From Polynucleobacter sp. AP-Capit-er-40B-B4 (GTDB taxonomy: Bacteria > Pseudomonadota > Gammaproteobacteria > Burkholderiales > Burkholderiaceae): a DNA stretch of 64,000 nucleotides. Below, one piece after another: positions 28,324-37,392 of the stretch; position 1 is the first letter of the stretch; every line of letters begins with the position of its first letter. The notes beneath the pieces are model-generated. The model was not told the DNA's origin, made no database searches, and worked only from the letters and a program-made list of their open reading frames with translations. Position numbers and translations under genes: made by a program. The stretch lies in contig NZ_JACVOV010000001.1 of NCBI RefSeq assembly GCF_018882245.1, forward strand, positions 124,001 through 188,000, in the 5' to 3' direction.

Positions 28324-29061
28324 TCAGTTCAATTTGTTCTCATAATGCTGCTCTGAAGTGTCGTATCTAGCGTGACGAATTTCTACTGGTTTATTCCCGT
28401 AGGTAAATGCCACCCGCTCCACAGAAAGGAGCGGTGCACCCTGCGCTAAATGCAGGTGCCTAGCTAAAGTCTCATCAGCAGCTACGGCCTTGATCTTTTC
28501 TTCTGCGCGCACCATGTGTGTCGCGTACTGCCCTTCATAAAAGGCGTACACCGGACCATGCCAAGCATTGAGCACCTCTAAATCTAAGCCCTTGAAGCGC
28601 GCCCCAGGAAGAAAAATCTCTTCAAAAACAATGGGTTTTCCCGCAAAGCTCTGCACCCGGTCAATGTGGATAACGGGGTCACCTGCCTTTAATTTAAGCA
28701 AATTGGCCACATAAAGGCTTGCCTTGGTGTTTTCGCAGGATAAAAACTGATTGGTAAGGTGAAATTTCTCGCCAGAGTCGGGAGCTAAACGTAAAAAACG
28801 GTACTGCCAGTCATCCTCTTGATGGGTGGCAACAAAAGTGCCCTTACCCTGGCGACGGACTAGGAGGTTTTGGGCAGCAAGCTCATCAATCGCCTTGCGA
28901 ACCGTGCCCTGACTGACGGCATAACGGGCTGCCAGCTCCATTTCACTGGGAATAGCCTCCCCTGGAAGCCATTCAGAGGCTTGCAAACTAGCCAAAATCA
29001 TCGCCTTAATCTGCTCGTACAGAGGGCTAAATGAGGCAACAGGCAAAGTCACATCAGACAA
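28324..29061 (-). CDS. GntR-family (HutC type) regulator, likely controls mdh and itself
   Basis: The 245-residue protein has an N-terminal GntR winged helix (about 12-80; recognition part VSQGTVRKAIDELAAQNLL and wing RRQGKGTFVATH) and a C-terminal UTRA ligand domain (about 95-240). HutC-type regulators respond to small metabolites. It is divergent from mdh, and a perfect 14-base palindrome lies between them; a regulator of TCA-cycle genes is the natural guess. The start is not ATG: I choose the TTG at 29061, 5-6 bases behind a GGAG; a TTG at 29082 and a GTG at 29052 are also in frame. Confidence 0.85.
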   Translation of the reverse strand: MSDVTLPVASFSPLYEQIKAMILASLQASEWLPGEAIPSEMELAARYAVSQGTVRKAIDELAAQNLLVRRQGKGTFVATHQEDDWQYRFLRLAPDSGEKFHLTNQFLSCENTKASLYVANLLKLKAGDPVIHIDRVQSFAGKPIVFEEIFLPGARFKGLDLEVLNAWHGPVYAFYEGQYATHMVRAEEKIKAVAADETLARHLHLAQGAPLLSVERVAFTYGNKPVEIRHARYDTSEQHYENKLN

Positions 29062-29107
29062 ATTAACTCCAGACCGCGTCAATTGGATAAAATTCTAGGT
29101 AATTCTA

Positions 29108-29121
29108 GTCTTATATAAGAC
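29108..29121. promoter_or_regulatory. Perfect 14-base palindrome, likely GntR operator
   Basis: GTCTTATATAAGAC is its own reverse complement and has the GT...AC ends typical of GntR/HutC operators. It lies four bases upstream of the mdh -35 element and about 47 bases upstream of the gntR start, so one site could serve both promoters. The only regulator gene adjacent is the GntR protein. Confidence 0.6.
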
Positions 29122-29125
29122 ATCA

Positions 29126-29155
29126 TTGACAGTGTAAAGCTAAAGTCCCTACACT
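29126..29155 (+). promoter_or_regulatory. Predicted sigma-70 promoter of mdh
   Basis: TTGACA at 29126-29131 is a perfect -35 element; TACACT at 29150-29155 is a fair -10, with an 18-base spacer. The mdh ATG follows 64 bases later with a CTGGAG ribosome site at 29205-29210. Confidence 0.6.
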
Positions 29156-29219
29156 TGAATGGATAATAGAAAAGTTTTCGTAAATTAACCCTCTTAACCT
29201 TCTTCTGGAGTTATTAGTA

Positions 29220-30209
29220 ATGGCAAAAGCCCCAATGCGTGTCGCCGTAACCGGTGCAGCCGGTCAAATCGGATATTCCCTTTTATTCCGTATCGCCAAT
29301 GGCGACCTTTTGGGCAAAGATCAGCCCGTAATCTTGCAATTACTTGAGATTCCAGATGAAAAAGCTCAAAAAGCCTTAACTGGCGTGATGATGGAGCTGG
29401 AAGACTGTGCATTCCCACTCTTGGCCGGCATGACAGCCCACTCAGACCCAATGACAGCATTTAAAGATATCGACGTTGCCCTTTTGGTTGGCGCACGTCC
29501 ACGCGGTCCTGGCATGGAGCGTAAAGACCTGCTCTCCGCAAACGCACAAATTTTCACAGCGCAAGGCAAAGCATTGAATGCCGTAGCAAAGAAGACTGTA
29601 AAAGTATTGGTTGTTGGTAACCCAGCAAACACCAACGCTTATATCGCCATGAAATCTGCTCCAGATATCCCTGCGAAAAACTTCACAGCGATGTTACGTC
29701 TCGACCATAACCGTGCTCTCTCACAATTGGCCAACAAGCTGAACAAGCCTGTAGCTGACATTGAGAAATTAGTTGTTTGGGGTAACCATAGCCCAACAAT
29801 GTATCCAGACTATCGCTTTGCAACCATCGATGGCAAGTCTGTAAAAGACTCCATTAATGATGCAGCATGGAACAAAGATGTATTTATTCCTACCGTTGGT
29901 AAACGTGGTGCAGCCATTATTGAAGCTCGCGGCCTTTCTTCTGCAGCCTCTGCAGCGAACGCAGCGATTGATCATATTCATGACTGGGTACTCGGCACAA
30001 ACGGTAAGTGGGTAACTATGGGCATTCCTTCTAAAGGCGAATATGGCATTCCTGCTGAAGTGATTTATGGCTTCCCAGTAGTTTGCGAAAACGGCGAATA
30101 CAAAATGATCGAAGGTTTAGAGATCGATGAGTTCTCCCGCGAGCGCATGACACACACCCTGAACGAATTACTCGAAGAGCAAGCTGGCGTTAAGCACCTG
30201 CTCTCATAA
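29220..30209 (+). CDS. mdh: Malate dehydrogenase Mdh
   Basis: Mdh oxidises malate to oxaloacetate with NAD in the TCA cycle. The 329-residue protein has the N-terminal NAD fold ([20 protein letters not shown]), substrate arginines ([14 protein letters not shown] and MLRLDHNRA) and the catalytic histidine in [11 protein letters not shown]. It is the type with the longer sequence found in actinobacteria and betaproteobacteria, resembling cytosolic MDH rather than the E. coli enzyme. It is the first gene of a two-gene unit ended by the terminator at 30618. Confidence 0.97.
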   Translation: MAKAPMRVAVTGAAGQIGYSLLFRIANGDLLGKDQPVILQLLEIPDEKAQKALTGVMMELEDCAFPLLAGMTAHSDPMTAFKDIDVALLVGARPRGPGMERKDLLSANAQIFTAQGKALNAVAKKTVKVLVVGNPANTNAYIAMKSAPDIPAKNFTAMLRLDHNRALSQLANKLNKPVADIEKLVVWGNHSPTMYPDYRFATIDGKSVKDSINDAAWNKDVFIPTVGKRGAAIIEARGLSSAASAANAAIDHIHDWVLGTNGKWVTMGIPSKGEYGIPAEVIYGFPVVCENGEYKMIEGLEIDEFSRERMTHTLNELLEEQAGVKHLLS

Positions 30210-30222
30210 GGAAAATTTGCAC

Positions 30223-30597
30223 ATGAAAAAAAATCTTCTCGCCATTAGCGTAGTACTTGCAAGCCTTTTAGGCGCTGTAAATGCTAGCGCTAGTGAAGAA
30301 GTAATTACATGGACTTGTCAGGAAAGCAAGCAGTTCAAAACTACTGGCACCACTGAAAAGGTTCGCTTAACTTGGGAATCTAAGTCTTATGATTTAGAGC
30401 GCCAAACTTCATTGCCAGGCAGCTTGCGTTACAAGAATATGAATTCTGGTTACGATCTTGTAGTGCTAGGCAACAAAGCAATGTTATTCAACATCAAAGC
30501 GGGTGTGCGCCTTGCCGATTTCTGCCAAACAGCAGAAATGAAGTCTGGCAAGTTACCTCATTTGTTTGCTGGTGCGGAACCATTTGTGCAGAATTAA
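30223..30597 (+). CDS. Periplasmic MliC-like (C-type lysozyme inhibitor) protein
   Basis: The 124-residue product has a signal peptide (cleavage near VNASAS). The mature part resembles the MliC/PliC fold: TWTCQES at the start, a middle LPGSLRYKNMNSGYDLVVLGNKAML that matches the sGxRY...WxKGxEAxL pattern, and a terminal cysteine (ADFCQ) that could pair with the first. Such proteins inhibit animal-type lysozymes. I start at the ATG at 30223, behind AAGGAAA. No lipobox is seen, so it should be soluble. Being 13 bases behind mdh, it is probably co-transcribed. The family call is by pattern only. Confidence 0.65.
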   Translation: MKKNLLAISVVLASLLGAVNASASEEVITWTCQESKQFKTTGTTEKVRLTWESKSYDLERQTSLPGSLRYKNMNSGYDLVVLGNKAMLFNIKAGVRLADFCQTAEMKSGKLPHLFAGAEPFVQN

Positions 30598-30617
30598 TTT
30601 CTCACGTTGCATTAAAT

Positions 30618-30646
30618 AAAAAAGCCGAGGAATCCTCGGCTTTTTT
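30618..30646. terminator. Bidirectional terminator after mdh and the MliC-like gene
   Basis: A stem of GCCGAGG and CCTCGGC with a three-base loop is flanked by A residues on the left and six T on the right. It can stop transcription from the left and, on the other strand, from the DUF2863 gene. Confidence 0.9.
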
Positions 30647-30647
30647 A

Positions 30648-30686
30648 TTGCGTAGTTTCTTTGCGTAGTTTTTTTGCTTAATTTCT
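30648..30686. repeat. Three degenerate 13-base tandem repeats
   Basis: TTGCGTAGTTTCT, TTGCGTAGTTTTT and TTGCTTAATTTCT follow one another at 30648-30660, 30661-30673 and 30674-30686. They fill the space between the terminator and the end of the DUF2863 gene. Confidence 0.75.
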
Positions 30687-30693
30687 TATTTCT

Positions 30694-31905
30694 TTAGTGA
30701 AACAAAGGTTGCTGTAACGGTGCATCATCCGGCATTTCAGCATGCACTGCTTCACCAGATCGATCAGGAAATAAAGGGGCGCCGCAGTCATCACAGAGCT
30801 CCGGATCAAATAGCATGGCATGACGGAAGACATCCTCCACACCAGCATCATGCAAAGCATCGCAAATCTTCTTGATAGGGCTCTCATCATCCGATAAATC
30901 ATTTAAGGCATCACTTGCCACGCTCTCACGATCATAGAGGGGCCAAATCACGCCATACATGACTTCCGAAGAGCCTTTTGCGCTGAATGAAATTCGGTAC
31001 TCATCCGCCTGCTCTTCGCCAAAGGCGCCAACAACGCAAGATAAGCCTGCAGGGAGAATACCGAGAGTGCTCTCGAGGAAATTCACTGCCGCACGAATGC
31101 TTAAAGGTCGAACATGTTTATCTGCCAAGCGGCAGTTCGTGAAATACGCCTCGGGCAAAAGAAGCTCGAACTCACAGCCTGGCAGCAAAGAGGCAATCGG
31201 CTCTTGCATCGCGTTTTGCCAACCTATCAAACTCACGCCGCGCTCTTGACGAGCCGGCGGCTCAGCCTGCCAACGGAATATTGGTGAGCCAACAGGCGCG
31301 CTTAAGGCCGCGATAATAAAACGAGGATCAGCCAAGACTGCGATTGTTTCTGACATATCGCGCAACTCAAGCTTAACGTCTTTTCCAGAGATCGCTGCAC
31401 TTGCCAATGACTCAGTGAGGATAAGAGTTTGACAATGTGAATGAGGCATCTGATCAATGCTATACAACCAAGGAACAATCGCTAAGCGTGTATCTGTTGA
31501 GGCAATGGCGCTATGTAAAGCCTGGGCTGTAGACTCAATGATGTTGACCGGAAGTGGGCCGGACGGGATCTGGTAACGCGTGTGAGCAACGATAGGCAGC
31601 GCCAATAACAACACATCCCACTCCTGCCCTTCATGCTCGATCCTTAACGATTCGGCCAAGGTTTCGGCGATATCGGCAAGCACCTCAAAAGCTACCGTAT
31701 TAATACGGAAGGTTTGATCCAGAGCAGCATCAATCACGTTTTGATTCTGGCTTTTGAGTAAACGCATCAAACGTACATTCAGACGCTCTTCCCAAAAACG
31801 ATCCTCAACCTGGCTTCCAGAGGCCGCTAAAGAAATAGCGTCAGCCACCAACTTCTCCACCTCAGGAGAATTACGTTGCGAGGCTTTGGTCCGATGTACA
31901 GCCAT
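30694..31905 (-). CDS. DUF2863-family protein of unknown function
   Basis: This 403-residue soluble protein matches what I recall of DUF2863, a family found largely in Burkholderiales. No enzyme motif is apparent. It starts with a basic stretch, has a largely helical N-terminal third, a mixed middle and a C-terminal tail with a CDDCG pair that might bind metal, followed by acidic sequence (LFDPELCDDCGAPLFPD). There is no signal peptide or membrane helix. Its ATG overlaps the yaaA stop (TAATG), so it is coupled to the peroxide-stress gene. Confidence 0.75.
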   Translation of the reverse strand: MAVHRTKASQRNSPEVEKLVADAISLAASGSQVEDRFWEERLNVRLMRLLKSQNQNVIDAALDQTFRINTVAFEVLADIAETLAESLRIEHEGQEWDVLLLALPIVAHTRYQIPSGPLPVNIIESTAQALHSAIASTDTRLAIVPWLYSIDQMPHSHCQTLILTESLASAAISGKDVKLELRDMSETIAVLADPRFIIAALSAPVGSPIFRWQAEPPARQERGVSLIGWQNAMQEPIASLLPGCEFELLLPEAYFTNCRLADKHVRPLSIRAAVNFLESTLGILPAGLSCVVGAFGEEQADEYRISFSAKGSSEVMYGVIWPLYDRESVASDALNDLSDDESPIKKICDALHDAGVEDVFRHAMLFDPELCDDCGAPLFPDRSGEAVHAEMPDDAPLQQPLFH

Positions 31906-32681
31906 TATTTTCTTTCTGCCCTTCTAAATACAGGCTTATCCACTTTAGATTCTGCGGCATAGTATTTATACCCGTCCAAGTTAAAGCCTTTTAAATCCGC
32001 CGGGTCGGTAATGCGATTCTCCACCACGTAACGCGCCATTAAACCGCGAGCCCGCTTAGCGTAAAAGGAAATAATCTTGTACTTACCGTCTTTGGCATCC
32101 TGAAACACAGGAGAAATAACTGGGCAATCTAATTCCTTAGGTTGAAGCACCTTGAAATACTCCTCCGAAGCTAAATTAAGAAGTACAGGCTTCTTTTGCT
32201 TATCTAAGACCTTTTTAATGGAATCAGTCACTCTACTACCCCAAAAGGCATAAAGATCCTTACCCCTGGCGTTCTTGAATGAGGTGCCCATCTCTAGGCG
32301 GTATGGCTGCATCAGATCCAGAGGCTTCAAAGCACCATAAAGGCCAGACAAAATACGCATATGGTCCTGAGCAAACTGAACGGACTTGGCGTCCAAGGTT
32401 TTGACATCAAAACCGTCATACACATCACCATCAAAGGCATAGATCGCCGGCTTGCTGTTTTCTTCGGTGAATTTCTTGGACCAATCCCGGTAGCGCCCAA
32501 CATTCAAAGTAGCCAATTGATCCGATAAGCCCATTAGCTTGGCAACATCTTGCGGGGCTAATTTCTTCAAGTCAGCAATCAACTTGGCTGATTCAGAGAC
32601 AAACTCAGGCAAAGTTGGCGCCTTAACCTTGGTTGGGGTCTTGTAATCCAGGGATTTAGCGGGTGAAAGGACGATCAGCAT
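31905..32681 (-). CDS. yaaA: YaaA-family peroxide stress protein
   Basis: YaaA lowers free iron and limits DNA damage during hydrogen peroxide stress in E. coli, and binds DNA. The 258-residue protein matches the UPF0246 family throughout: [13 protein letters not shown] at the start, YDGFDVKTL in the middle and [19 protein letters not shown] near the end. It is complete and of usual length. It is divergent from the aminotransferase gene across an 85-base gap and is followed directly by the DUF2863 gene. Confidence 0.93.
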   Translation of the reverse strand: MLIVLSPAKSLDYKTPTKVKAPTLPEFVSESAKLIADLKKLAPQDVAKLMGLSDQLATLNVGRYRDWSKKFTEENSKPAIYAFDGDVYDGFDVKTLDAKSVQFAQDHMRILSGLYGALKPLDLMQPYRLEMGTSFKNARGKDLYAFWGSRVTDSIKKVLDKQKKPVLLNLASEEYFKVLQPKELDCPVISPVFQDAKDGKYKIISFYAKRARGLMARYVVENRITDPADLKGFNLDGYKYYAAESKVDKPVFRRAERK

Positions 32682-32766
32682 GGCACAATTTGTTTATGTA
32701 TTTTTACCATTCTAGCGACTACCAGCTATATCCGCTCTAAACGACTGACCACCACCCTGCGCCTCC

Positions 32767-33963
32767 ATGAACTCACTAGAGACCCCCTCTTTTCCAAGTC
32801 GCCTGCCGAAGGTGGGGACCACGATCTTTACGGTGATGTCCGCTTTAGCTGCGGAGCACAAAGCTATTAATTTGGGTCAAGGTTTTCCAGATTTTCCATG
32901 CGATAGAAAACTGATTGCTGAAGTCAATGAAGCCATGTTGGCTGACCGCAATCAATACCCTCCCATGATTGGCATTGCAGAACTACGCAATGGCATTTGC
33001 CAAAAGATTCAAAACTTATACGGTCATCACTACGATGTCGATACTGAAATCACTATCACTGCGGGTGGCACGCAAGGCATCCTGACAGCCATACTCGCTT
33101 GCGTTAGTCCGGGCGATGAAGTCATCATCATTGAACCAGCGTATGACAGCTATCGCCCTTCCATCGAACTGGCGGGTGGCAAAACCATTGCCATTTCTTT
33201 GCAAGTGATTCGTGATGAGCGCGGGCAAGTTGCCTCTTATGAAATTCCATGGGATCAATTAGCCAAGGCAATCCATTCCAAAACCCGTTTGATCATTATT
33301 AATACTCCGCATAACCCTACCGGCATGATTTGGAGTAAGAATGATCTAGATTGCCTCGCGAACTTAGTTCGCAATACTTCCGCATTGATATTGAGCGACG
33401 AAGTCTACGAGCATATGGTCTATGACGAAGTGCAGCACTACAGTGTTGCATCCCATCCGGAACTCGCGGCTAGGAGCTTTCTGATCTCTAGCTTTGGCAA
33501 GACCTATCACGTCACTGGCTGGAAAGTAGGTTATGTGGCCGCACCAACGGCACTAACAAAAGAGTTTCGCAAAGTTCATCAGTTCAATGTATTTACCGTG
33601 AACACGCCGATGCAATACGGTATAGCAACATATCTTGCAGACGCTATACATTACTTAAGTCTCCCGGCCTTTTATCAGGCAAAGCGTGATTTTTTTAGAG
33701 CAGGACTGGGTAAGACTAAATTTAAATTACTCCCTACTCCAGGCACTTATTTTCAGTGCGTCGACTACTCGGCATTAGGCATTCCCCAGGCAAAATTTAA
33801 CGAGGCAGACTTTTGCAAATGGCTTACAACTGAAATTGGGGTGGCTGCCATACCAGTCTCTGCTTTTTATGAGCAAGCGACCGAATCTGGCGTAATTCGT
33901 TTTTGTTTCGCGAAACAAGATCAAACACTCACAAGCGCCTTACAACGCTTAGAAAAAATCTAA
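32767..33963 (+). CDS. Class I aminotransferase of the methionine aminotransferase (YbdL) type
   Basis: This 398-residue PLP enzyme is a fold-type I aminotransferase. The PLP lysine is in SSFGKTYHVTGWKVGY, the asparagine and tyrosine of the PLP pocket are in NTPHNPTG and SDEVYEHMVYD, and a substrate-carboxylate arginine is in GVIRFCFA. NLGQGFPDFPC at the start is typical of the YbdL/kynurenine aminotransferase group, which prefers methionine and aromatic amino acids and may close the methionine salvage pathway. The next gene follows after eight bases. Exact substrate is uncertain. Confidence 0.85.
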   Translation: MNSLETPSFPSRLPKVGTTIFTVMSALAAEHKAINLGQGFPDFPCDRKLIAEVNEAMLADRNQYPPMIGIAELRNGICQKIQNLYGHHYDVDTEITITAGGTQGILTAILACVSPGDEVIIIEPAYDSYRPSIELAGGKTIAISLQVIRDERGQVASYEIPWDQLAKAIHSKTRLIIINTPHNPTGMIWSKNDLDCLANLVRNTSALILSDEVYEHMVYDEVQHYSVASHPELAARSFLISSFGKTYHVTGWKVGYVAAPTALTKEFRKVHQFNVFTVNTPMQYGIATYLADAIHYLSLPAFYQAKRDFFRAGLGKTKFKLLPTPGTYFQCVDYSALGIPQAKFNEADFCKWLTTEIGVAAIPVSAFYEQATESGVIRFCFAKQDQTLTSALQRLEKI

Positions 33964-33971
33964 AGGACATC

Positions 33972-34700
33972 ATGGCAAATAAAAAATCAACCGTAATGGA
34001 TGTTTACAGCTGGCCCACACCAAATGGCCACAAAGTGCACATCATGCTGGAGGAGTGCGGCTTTCGATTGGGTAAGGATTGGATCGCTCACCCAATTGAT
34101 ATTGGCGCAGGAGATCAATTTACCCCTGAGTTTTTAAAGATCAGCCCCAACAATAAGATTCCAGCAATTGTTGATCCCAATGGTCCGGATGGCAAACCCA
34201 TTAGCCTCTTTGAGTCAGGTGCGATTCTTCTCTATTTGGCCGCTAAGACTGGCAAATTCTTACCTCAAGATACCCGCGGAAAGTATGAAGTGCTGCAGTG
34301 GCTAATGTTCCAAATGGGCGGTCTCGGCCCTATGCTTGGGCAAAACCACCATTTCCGTCTATATGCACCTGAGAAAATTGAATACGCGATCAATCGCTAT
34401 ACCAATGAGGCAAAGCGAATCTATGGGGTATTGGATAGCCAACTGAAAGATAATCCCTATGTAGCAGGGAAAACGTATTCGATTGCTGATATTGCGATTT
34501 ATCCATGGACGCGTAATTGGAAAAATCAAGGTATTGATATCAATGAGTACCCGCATTTCAAACGTTGGTTTGAAAAAATTGGTGCGCGACCAGCAGTTAA
34601 GCGTGGTTGCGAAGTATTAACCGCATTACGTAAACCTTTGCATGATGCCAAGGCAAGAGAGCAGTTATTTGGTTCAACCCAGTATCAAAAGAGGAAATAA
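33972..34700 (+). CDS. Glutathione S-transferase family protein (YghU/Ure2-like)
   Basis: The 242-residue protein has an N-terminal thioredoxin fold (MDVYSWPTPNGHKVHIMLEECG with the glutathione-site segment NNKIPAIVDP and LFESGAILLYLA) and a C-terminal helical domain. The N-terminal YSWPTPNGHK pattern and the insertions resemble YghU and YfcG, nu-class enzymes with disulfide-bond reductase activity towards glutathione. I start at the ATG at 33972, preceded by AAAGGAC; an upstream open stretch overlaps the aminotransferase. It lies one base upstream of the next gene. Confidence 0.87.
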   Translation: MANKKSTVMDVYSWPTPNGHKVHIMLEECGFRLGKDWIAHPIDIGAGDQFTPEFLKISPNNKIPAIVDPNGPDGKPISLFESGAILLYLAAKTGKFLPQDTRGKYEVLQWLMFQMGGLGPMLGQNHHFRLYAPEKIEYAINRYTNEAKRIYGVLDSQLKDNPYVAGKTYSIADIAIYPWTRNWKNQGIDINEYPHFKRWFEKIGARPAVKRGCEVLTALRKPLHDAKAREQLFGSTQYQKRK

Positions 34701-34701
34701 G

Positions 34702-35556
34702 ATGAGTATTCAATCAGTCGGTGTAATCGGTGCAGGCACCATGGGAAATGGTATTGCACAAGTGTGTGCAGTTGCCGGCCTAGATGTCGTCATGGTTGAT
34801 ATTAACGAGGCAGCGGTTCAACGTGGTCTCGAACAAATTAGCAAGAGCTTAGATCGTCTCGTCAAAAAAGAAACTTTAACGGTTGAAGCAAAAGATGCTG
34901 CACTAAAGCGCATCAAAGGAAGTACTTCTTATAACGACTTCAAGGGCTTGGGCTTAGTCATTGAAGCCGCCACCGAGAATCAAGCGATCAAAGAGAAGAT
35001 CTTGAAGCAAGTCGATGAGATTGTGAACAAAGACACTATCATCGCTACTAACACCTCCTCTTTATCCATTACCAAGTTAGCAGCTCTTGATTCCAATCCT
35101 GCGCGCTTTATTGGTATGCACTTCTTTAACCCGCCACCCTTGATGGCTCTGGTGGAGGTGATTCGCGGCCTACAGACTAGCGATACAACCCATGCCGCCA
35201 TTATTGAGATGGCCAAGCGAGTTGGCAAAGAGCCGATTACCGTTAAAAACTCTCCGGGTTTTGTAGTAAATCGTATTTTGTTACCGATGATTAACGAAGC
35301 ATTCTTTGTTCTGTCTGAAGGGCTTGCTAGTCCGGAAGATATTGATGCCGGTATGAAGTTGGGATGCAATCAGCCGATTGGTCCACTGGCATTAGCTGAC
35401 CTGATTGGTTTGGATACTTGCTTGGCTGTGATGGAAGTGTATTTTGAAAACTTTAGCGACTCTAAATATCGCCCTTGCCCACTGCTTCGTGAAATGGTCG
35501 CGGCTGGATATCTCGGTCGCAAAACAGGTCGCGGCGTTTATACCTACGATAAATAA
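34702..35556 (+). CDS. 3-hydroxybutyryl-CoA dehydrogenase
   Basis: This NAD(P)-dependent enzyme interconverts 3-hydroxybutyryl-CoA and acetoacetyl-CoA. The 284-residue protein has the dinucleotide fold (VGVIGAGTMGNGIAQV), the conserved ATNTSSLSIT and catalytic histidine MHFFNPPPLM, and a C-terminal helical domain containing SPGFVVNRILLPMINEA. Length matches Hbd/PaaH. I start at the ATG at 34702, with GAGG at 34691-34694. With the phasin at 46784 it points to C4-acyl-CoA/PHB metabolism, although a role in fatty acid or phenylacetate degradation is possible. Confidence 0.92.
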   Translation: MSIQSVGVIGAGTMGNGIAQVCAVAGLDVVMVDINEAAVQRGLEQISKSLDRLVKKETLTVEAKDAALKRIKGSTSYNDFKGLGLVIEAATENQAIKEKILKQVDEIVNKDTIIATNTSSLSITKLAALDSNPARFIGMHFFNPPPLMALVEVIRGLQTSDTTHAAIIEMAKRVGKEPITVKNSPGFVVNRILLPMINEAFFVLSEGLASPEDIDAGMKLGCNQPIGPLALADLIGLDTCLAVMEVYFENFSDSKYRPCPLLREMVAAGYLGRKTGRGVYTYDK

Positions 35557-35588
35557 TTTTTTAATTTAAATAACGAAACCATCCCATC

Positions 35589-36068
35589 GTGAACCCCATT
35601 CCACCCCTAGTACGCAAACTTGGTTATGCCGGTCTTATTCCATTTATTGGGCTAGCTTTAATGGTGCAATTAGCACCCACACCAATGAACTATCTGAGTG
35701 CTGAATCTTTGGCTGGTTATGGGGCTGTAATCACTTCATTTATGGGCGCCTTACATTGGGGTGCTAATTTGCACCTCCTGGGTAAAGCACCTGTTGGAGA
35801 TCGCTGGGAAGACCGTAATGCGTGGATCTGGGGCGTTATTCCAGCCCTGGTTGCATGGGTTGCACTGCATATCTACATCCCTGTGGGCCTACTCATCCTT
35901 GCCTCCACTCTGATTATTCAGCGCAATATTGATCAAAATACATATCAATATTATTTTTCTGATGATGCAACTCGCTCTGCATTTATGACCATGCGTAATC
36001 GCTTGACCTATGTTGCCGCCGCATGCCTAACCTGGGCATCTTTGGTGATTCTTTTTATTCAAGCATGA
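35589..36068 (+). CDS. DUF3429 integral membrane protein
   Basis: This 159-residue hydrophobic protein has about four membrane helices (around residues 12-30, 43-60, 80-110 and 138-157). The segment YGAVITSFMGALHWG is the signature of DUF3429, a family of unknown function common in Proteobacteria. The start is a GTG. It lies five bases upstream of rarA and so shares its transcript. No enzymatic motif is visible. Confidence 0.8.
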   Translation: MNPIPPLVRKLGYAGLIPFIGLALMVQLAPTPMNYLSAESLAGYGAVITSFMGALHWGANLHLLGKAPVGDRWEDRNAWIWGVIPALVAWVALHIYIPVGLLILASTLIIQRNIDQNTYQYYFSDDATRSAFMTMRNRLTYVAAACLTWASLVILFIQA

Positions 36069-36072
36069 TGCA

Positions 36073-37386
36073 ATGAGCAGTCTTTTTGATAGCACTCCGC
36101 CCCCACCCCTAGCGGAAGCTCTGCGTCCAAAGACAATTGATGAAGTAATTGGGCAAACTCATTTATTAGCCAGCGGCAAACCTCTTAACCTCGCATTTGC
36201 CTCAGGCAAACCGCACTCGATGATTTTGTGGGGCCCTCCGGGTGTCGGCAAGACAACGCTAGCACGTCTCTCAGCAAAAGCGTTTGATCGTGAGTTCATA
36301 GCCATCTCTGCAGTATTGGCTGGCGTAAAAGAAATTCGTGAAGCTATTGAGCAAGCTCAACAGAATATGGCTCAGTACGGCAAGCAAACCATTTTGTTTG
36401 TAGATGAGATCCACCGCTTTAATAAAAGCCAGCAAGATGCCCTGCTACCCCATGTGGAATCAGGCCTATTTACCTTTATTGGCGCAACTACCGAGAACCC
36501 TTCTTTTGAAGTGAACTCAGCACTCTTATCGCGAGCTCAGGTGTATGTATTGAAGTCACTCACACCAGAGGAGTTGCAATTACTCTTTGATCGTGCGCGC
36601 CAACATGCAATGCCTCATGTGCAATTTGAATCTGCCGCTATTGATACCCTCATCTCGAATGCCGATGGCGATGCTAGGCGCCTATTAAATTTGGTTGAAC
36701 AAGTACGCAATGCAGCACTTACTCCGAATGCTGAACTCAAGAATGTCGATCAACAATTTATTGAAAACGCTTTGAGTGCGCAAGCACGACGTTTTGATAA
36801 AGGTGGCGATCACTTCTACGATCAAATCTCCGCCCTACATAAATCTGTCCGTGGCTCCAATCCTGATGCCGCCTTGTATTGGTTTTGCCGCATGCTCGAC
36901 GGTGGAGCAGATCCCCGCTATCTAGCGCGTCGCATTATCCGCATGGCATGGGAAGATATTGGCTTGGCAGATCCAAGGGCAATGCAATTAGCCAATGATG
37001 CTGCGCAAACCTTTGAAAGACTCGGCTCACCGGAAGGAGAACTTGCGCTTGGCCAAGCGGTGGTTTATCTTGCCGTTGCCTCCAAGAGCAATGCCAGCTA
37101 CAACGCTTTTAATGCCGCCCGTGCATTTGTGGCTCAAGACCAATCTAGAGGCGTGCCCAATCATTTGCGTAATGCCCCAACTAAGTTAATGAAAGAGCTT
37201 GGTCATGGCAAAGAGTATCGCTATGCCCACGATGAGCCCCATGGTTATGCTGCCGGCGAATCCTACTTACCTGAGGGTATGAAAGAGCCGCACTGGTATG
37301 AGCCCGTTGAACGTGGCCTAGAGTCACAGATTAAAGAGAAATTGGCATTCTTAAAAAAGCTCGACGATGAGCATCAGAAGAAGTAA
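36073..37386 (+). CDS. rarA: Replication-associated recombination protein RarA (MgsA)
   Basis: RarA is a clamp-loader-like AAA+ ATPase that acts at stalled replication forks. The 437-residue protein has Walker [10 protein letters not shown], Walker [22 protein letters not shown], sensor 1 [14 protein letters not shown] and the C-terminal MgsA domain containing [10 protein letters not shown], followed by SYLPE. It begins with the usual [20 protein letters not shown]. All motifs are intact. It is six bases upstream of the next gene. Confidence 0.96.
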   Translation: MSSLFDSTPPPPLAEALRPKTIDEVIGQTHLLASGKPLNLAFASGKPHSMILWGPPGVGKTTLARLSAKAFDREFIAISAVLAGVKEIREAIEQAQQNMAQYGKQTILFVDEIHRFNKSQQDALLPHVESGLFTFIGATTENPSFEVNSALLSRAQVYVLKSLTPEELQLLFDRARQHAMPHVQFESAAIDTLISNADGDARRLLNLVEQVRNAALTPNAELKNVDQQFIENALSAQARRFDKGGDHFYDQISALHKSVRGSNPDAALYWFCRMLDGGADPRYLARRIIRMAWEDIGLADPRAMQLANDAAQTFERLGSPEGELALGQAVVYLAVASKSNASYNAFNAARAFVAQDQSRGVPNHLRNAPTKLMKELGHGKEYRYAHDEPHGYAAGESYLPEGMKEPHWYEPVERGLESQIKEKLAFLKKLDDEHQKK

Positions 37387-37392
37387 GGCGAT

